Shown here: piece by piece, positions 60,405 through 64,000 of the stretch
Layout: each line of letters begins with the position of its first letter
Position numbering within the stretch: position 1 is the first letter of the stretch
NCBI GenBank assembly: GCA_030272585.1
Contig: BSYQ01000003.1
Coordinates: 5,580,001 to 5,644,000, forward strand
Direction: 5' to 3'
DNA: 64,000 nucleotides
Source: Bryopsis sp. KO-2023
Lineage: Eukaryota; Chlorophyta; Ulvophyceae; Bryopsidales; Bryopsidaceae
The notes under the pieces: model-generated
Database searches by the model: none
What the model saw: the letters and a program-made list of their open reading frames with translations, nothing else
What the model was told of the DNA's origin: nothing
Made by a program: the position numbers and the translations under genes

Positions 60405-61872
60405 ATGGCGTCCTCTCTTGCAGCGCACTCCACCACGAGAAGTGTTCAAATCGCACCTACGTCTGCGCCACCATGCGCGATCCCTTCCACAGCCATCGTT
60501 GGAACCAGAGTCGCCGGTGAGCTTGATAGCCGTCCTACCCTTTTTCGTGGTCCACCGCAGAGGTCCGGCGACGAATGTGGAGCGGCGTCGGAAGAGAAGC
60601 GCCGTGAAAACGTGTGAATGTGTGTGGTGGGGGTGGGGTCTAGAGACTTGAGCGAAATTCGACGTTTTTTCATCTTCAGGGAGTTCTCTGAGGCGTAGCC
60701 AAGCTCAACCCGTGCAACAAGCAACCAGGGGAGTAAAGGTGAGGGGTTGCGGTCTTTATAACCTGTCGGTGCGCTTTTTCCACGGGTTCATATATTTGTG
60801 TAATAGGGTTCTACAATATATATAGGAGCCCTTGCACTAGTGTTTCTTCATGCTCAACTGCTCATCCACAGGCCACTTGAAAAATTGCAAGCCATACAAA
60901 ACCCATCGATAGGAAATAGAATCGTCATGCAACAGTGGCCACCACAAGATTTCAACAGTTGCGCATTTTTCTTGATAGTTTTTTTTTTCTTCTGGCGGTC
61001 CCATTTTGGGAGGTTTTGAAAAAAACAATGAACTGGGATGCCAGGTTTTCGCAGCGGCCGTTGCCGATGTGTCAGAGGAAGCCCCCATGACTGAGAAGTT
61101 ACGAATTAAATTGAAGACCTACGATGTCCCAGTCATGAAAGAGGCTGTACAAATGATTCTGGATGCCGCCGCCTCCACTGGGGCCACCATCTCAGGCCCT
61201 GTGCCTCTCCCAACCAAAATCAAGAAGTGGTGTGTCCTCAGATCGCCCCACGTTAACAAGGTGGGCCTTCTCGAGCGCTCGAGTTTGATTTCCAATTGAA
61301 AACAGCTTCATGCACCATGATTGGCTTGAAGTATTTAAAAATAAAAACGAAATAGGATGTGGCAAATTCGATCGTGTTTTGCCTCTCCAACGAGATGAAA
61401 GGGTGGATATATTGCTAGGATACAATATAGTATATTGCCTATTCTGGATATTGCGTAGGTTCAGGTTTGTTGCTTTGTTGCTTTTTCAAAAAAGAAAGGG
61501 GACCACACTTTGTGATCTCTTGTCGATTCCGTTTTTTCAGTGAATTCTATCTCATGGGTGTCAGACTGTGATCCACAGTTGGGAAGCAGCTGCACCGTCA
61601 AGATGAAAATATATACAGTCCCATATAAATTTTCTGGCAATACCAGTGCCAATGCTGTAAACGTGCTGCTGATATGGGAAAACGTCAAATGTCCAGATTC
61701 GTAATGACTTTTCCTGGGCTTTTCTTTCCCGTAATAGGATTCCCGAGAGCATTTCGAGATCCGGATCCACTCCCGCTTGATCGACATCAAGGACCTATCT
61801 GCACAAACCATCGACAGTTTGATGGCCCTTGATTTGCCAGCCGGTGTCGATGCGAATGTTAAGCTGATGTAA
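60405..61872 (+). CDS. RPS10: Plastid 30S ribosomal protein S10, nuclear-encoded
   Basis: Exons 60405-60516, 60680-60738, 61045-61260 and 61738-61872 give 173 aa. The first 70 or so residues are Ser/Thr/Ala/Arg-rich ([15 protein letters not shown]...), a typical plastid transit peptide. The mature part is bacterial-type S10: [39 protein letters not shown], then [14 protein letters not shown] and [13 protein letters not shown] at the end. It closely resembles plant plastid S10 and lacks features of a mitochondrial or cytosolic protein. S10 forms part of the small-subunit head near the tRNA sites. It is nuclear-encoded in land plants as well, so this gene agrees with a streptophyte host. Confidence 0.93.
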
Positions 61873-62869
61873 TTGGGAAAGATTCTCGACCGAATTATGC
61901 ATTCGTGGTGGAGCAGCGTGAGGAGATAGATTTTCTGGACATAGGCGTTTTCACCCTCTTTTCAATTTTGAAGGGTTGTGTGAGTGTTTGGAGGAAAGGA
62001 GAGAAGAAGAAGAAGGAAAAAGAGGCCTCAGATTTTCTGGGTGGGATTTGTTTGGTTTTGTCTTGTTTTGTTGGGGTCCAGGTTTTGGGGAAAAAATTGA
62101 CGTATTCTGCTGGACAATTCTTGAAGCAGTCACTTCACAGCGCAACGTTTGCTGGGAGTTTGTGAGCTGGACATATATTCGTTTGTTTCTTGGCGTCTCT
62201 TTTATGTTTTCTTTTCGCTTGGAATTGTTGGCTATGGATGTGTCGATGTGGTCGCAAAAATGCAATTAATCCACCAGTCTGTATGAGACTCCCTAAAAGG
62301 ATATGTTTGAAATTTCTGATAGAACCTACTGGCTGTATGGGGTGGGGATCTCTCACACCACCCTTTGGGAATGGCACTAATACCAGGGAAATAATACGCC
62401 TGCAGTAATATGATTTGAGCAACACACCAATGGCACATAATTAAAATCCAGTCCTGTCACTGGTTCTATTTTCAAACAGGCTGGGGGGGAATTGTTCACA
62501 TACCACAAAAGCAATATTCTCAAACAGTCGAAAAAAAGTATATTAAGAGAGGTACTCTTTTTCCATTCCAAGAAGGATGCCATGTTCTTTTCTTAGAGAG
62601 AGCTGGGGGGAAAGCAATTTGGTTGATTGGTGTTGAAATGAAAAGGGTGATTTAAAGGAAAACAAAGGAGGAAAAAGAACCGGGGTTCAAGGTGGGATGC
62701 GGTTCTCTGGTTCTCTACAAGGGGGGGAGAAGGGATGAGGTGGTGGATCTGGTTTACAAGGGGTTTGAAACTTTTTTATGAGGATTCCCTCCATACCAAA
62801 TCGTTTTTTTGGCTAGAATTGGAAGGGGGAAGCCGATTTTTGGGGTGGAGGGTGGGCGCGAAGTGTGGA
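61873..62869. other. Intergenic region between convergent genes
   Basis: About 1 kb holding the 3' ends of RPS10 (plus) and of the edge coiled-coil gene (minus). No coding frame here is supported. Confidence 0.5.
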
Positions 62870-64000
62870 TCAGATTCTACCTCGCAGAAAACGTAAAAAC
62901 GAAAACGTAGGATTTCCCAACTGCTCTTCCCCGAGCTTCTCCAACACCTGAAAGAACAAGGGCAAAAATGCACACTGGTTCTCCTCAGTTGCTTGATTAG
63001 TCAATTATTTAAAACTCGTAACAATTTTAGAACAATCTGGAAAAGAAGAACCATTTTCTTGTTTTTTTCAAAACCACAAATCTTCTTCGTCTTTTTCCTT
63101 TCCCTAGGTGTTTCTTTTCTTTCCTCCTTCAACAGCACCCGCAACACCACATAAAGTACAGCTTCCCCAGCAGAATTGTAAACCTTACTCCCTGAAATGG
63201 ACGCCCAAGGCCACCCCCAAATCTCCTGGATTAGGATCCCCCCCTCCATATTTCTTTAGTTTTCCCCTTGGCATCAAAGCACAAGGAAGAACATGAGATT
63301 CCTAAATTACAGCAAAATGCTGCAATTTGTTTCAGTCCTGAATATGGTGAGGTCAGCCCATCCAGAAAACGAACTTCAGCCATGAAAGAGTCATTATTAC
63401 ATCTGGGAAAATGCAGCAGGGAGGCATCTCGCTGCACTGCACCATTTCCCTCCAATCCACACCATTCAAAACACCACACCAAAACGGGTCCTTCTGCTCC
63501 TGTCCCCCCCACCCCACCCCTTGTCTTAATTTCCCAAATCTCCCTCAAAATCACCAAAGAAATAAGTCACAGCGTTATTAGCACCCACACACAAAGAAGA
63601 TCCTGAATCGTTCCGTATGACTGACGCATGGCATCCAGAAACGACAAAAACTCCTCCCACACCCCCTACCCCCCCCAAAAAAGCAACCCCAACTACACGC
63701 ATCCCCACACGCCCCCGATATTTCCACATTTTCTCTTTAAGACTGGCCTCCCACCCAACCCCAAATGCCTGCCCCCTTCTTTTCAGCTTCTTGAGCTTGC
63801 CGCCTGTACATTTCCAGTTCTTTCTCGAGTTCCCCCATGTTCTGCAGTTGATGCCGAAGCTCAGCGATCTCTGCCTCCAGTTTGAAAGACTTGCTCTGTT
63901 CGGCTTGAAGTTGGGCTTTCGCTGTTTCGAAGGCTTTCTCCTTCTCGTCCAATGAAGTTTGTGCTGACATTAGCTGGCGCCGCATGAGGGCTAATTCATG
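62870..64000 (-). CDS. 3' end of a coiled-coil protein gene, cut by the right edge
   Basis: The minus-strand frame entering at 64000 and running to about 63780 encodes a clear coiled coil (LMRRQLMSAQTSLDEKEKAF, then KLEAEIAELRHQLQNMGELE and further heptads). A likely terminal exon is 62947-62870: it has a good acceptor, encodes VLEKLGEEQLGNPTFSFLRF and ends with a stop. A GTAGAA donor just before that stop would extend it. An exon near 63195-63115 (SKVYNSAGEAVLYVVLRVLL) is possible between them. The rest of the gene is outside the window, so no family can be named. Confidence 0.5.

Noticed and set aside
60178-60456. Open frames on both strands just before RPS10
   Set aside because: Overlapping frames in three readings with no similarity; most likely promoter and 5' UTR.
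1-64000. Retroelement, LTR or virus-like copies
   Set aside because: No reverse transcriptase, integrase, capsid or long terminal repeats were recognised on either strand; only the small MITE was found.

Overview
The window is nuclear DNA of a photosynthetic eukaryote, most likely a streptophyte (charophyte-grade) green alga. Evidence for this is: genes split by many GT-AG introns; a plant-type Rieske protein (PETC) with a plastid transit peptide; a nuclear gene for plastid ribosomal protein S10 with a transit peptide; a plant-type NADH-glutamate synthase; and a protein ending in the CHUP1 C-terminal domain, which I know only from the green plant lineage. Species is not determined. An early-diverging streptophyte alga is my best guess, from protein similarity recalled from memory. 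Exon models were built by hand from GT/AG sites, reading phase and family similarity. For GLT1, CNX2, LACS-like, PABP-like, PETC, TFB2, UBL, coiled-coil, polymerase and S10, all assembled exons stay in phase.

Layout, left to right: NADH-GOGAT (GLT1, minus, cut by the left edge); a 660-bp Harbinger-like MITE in the divergent gap; a small secreted Val/Lys/Pro-rich protein (plus); CNX2/MoaA (minus); an acyl-CoA-synthetase-like protein with degraded catalytic motifs (plus); a signal-peptide exon of an unresolved gene (plus); a CHUP1-like protein (plus); a disrupted beta-helix gene (plus); a three-RRM PABP-like protein (minus); PETC (plus); TFIIH subunit TFB2 (minus), head to head with an intronless FAM98 homologue (plus); a small ubiquitin-like protein (plus); a 772-aa coiled-coil protein (plus); a divergent delta-type B-family DNA polymerase (plus, 21 exons); a doubtful CxxC-bearing minus-strand locus; plastid RPS10 (plus); and the end of another coiled-coil gene (minus, cut by the right edge).

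The genes form no operon-like pathway. Several are nuclear genes serving organelles: PETC and RPS10 in the plastid, CNX2 in the mitochondrion, GLT1 with a presequence, CHUP1-like at plastid positioning. Others are nuclear or cytoplasmic machinery: TFB2, the polymerase, PABP-like and FAM98. Several neighbours are divergent pairs that may share promoters: GLT1/secreted, CNX2/LACS-like, PABP-like/PETC and TFB2/FAM98 (177 bp between start codons).

The most unusual item is the polymerase. It keeps motif A, motif B, all eight C-terminal metal-binding cysteines and a PCNA-box-like motif. It has lost the proofreading motifs, and its motif C reads Y-A-Q-T-D-S instead of Y-G-D-T-D-S. Next come the LACS-like apparent pseudoenzyme, the CHUP1-like protein without a visible N-terminal membrane anchor, and the PABP-like protein lacking RRM1 and a recognisable MLLE domain. 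I saw no virus-like or LTR element, no CRISPR array and no convincing tRNA or rRNA gene.
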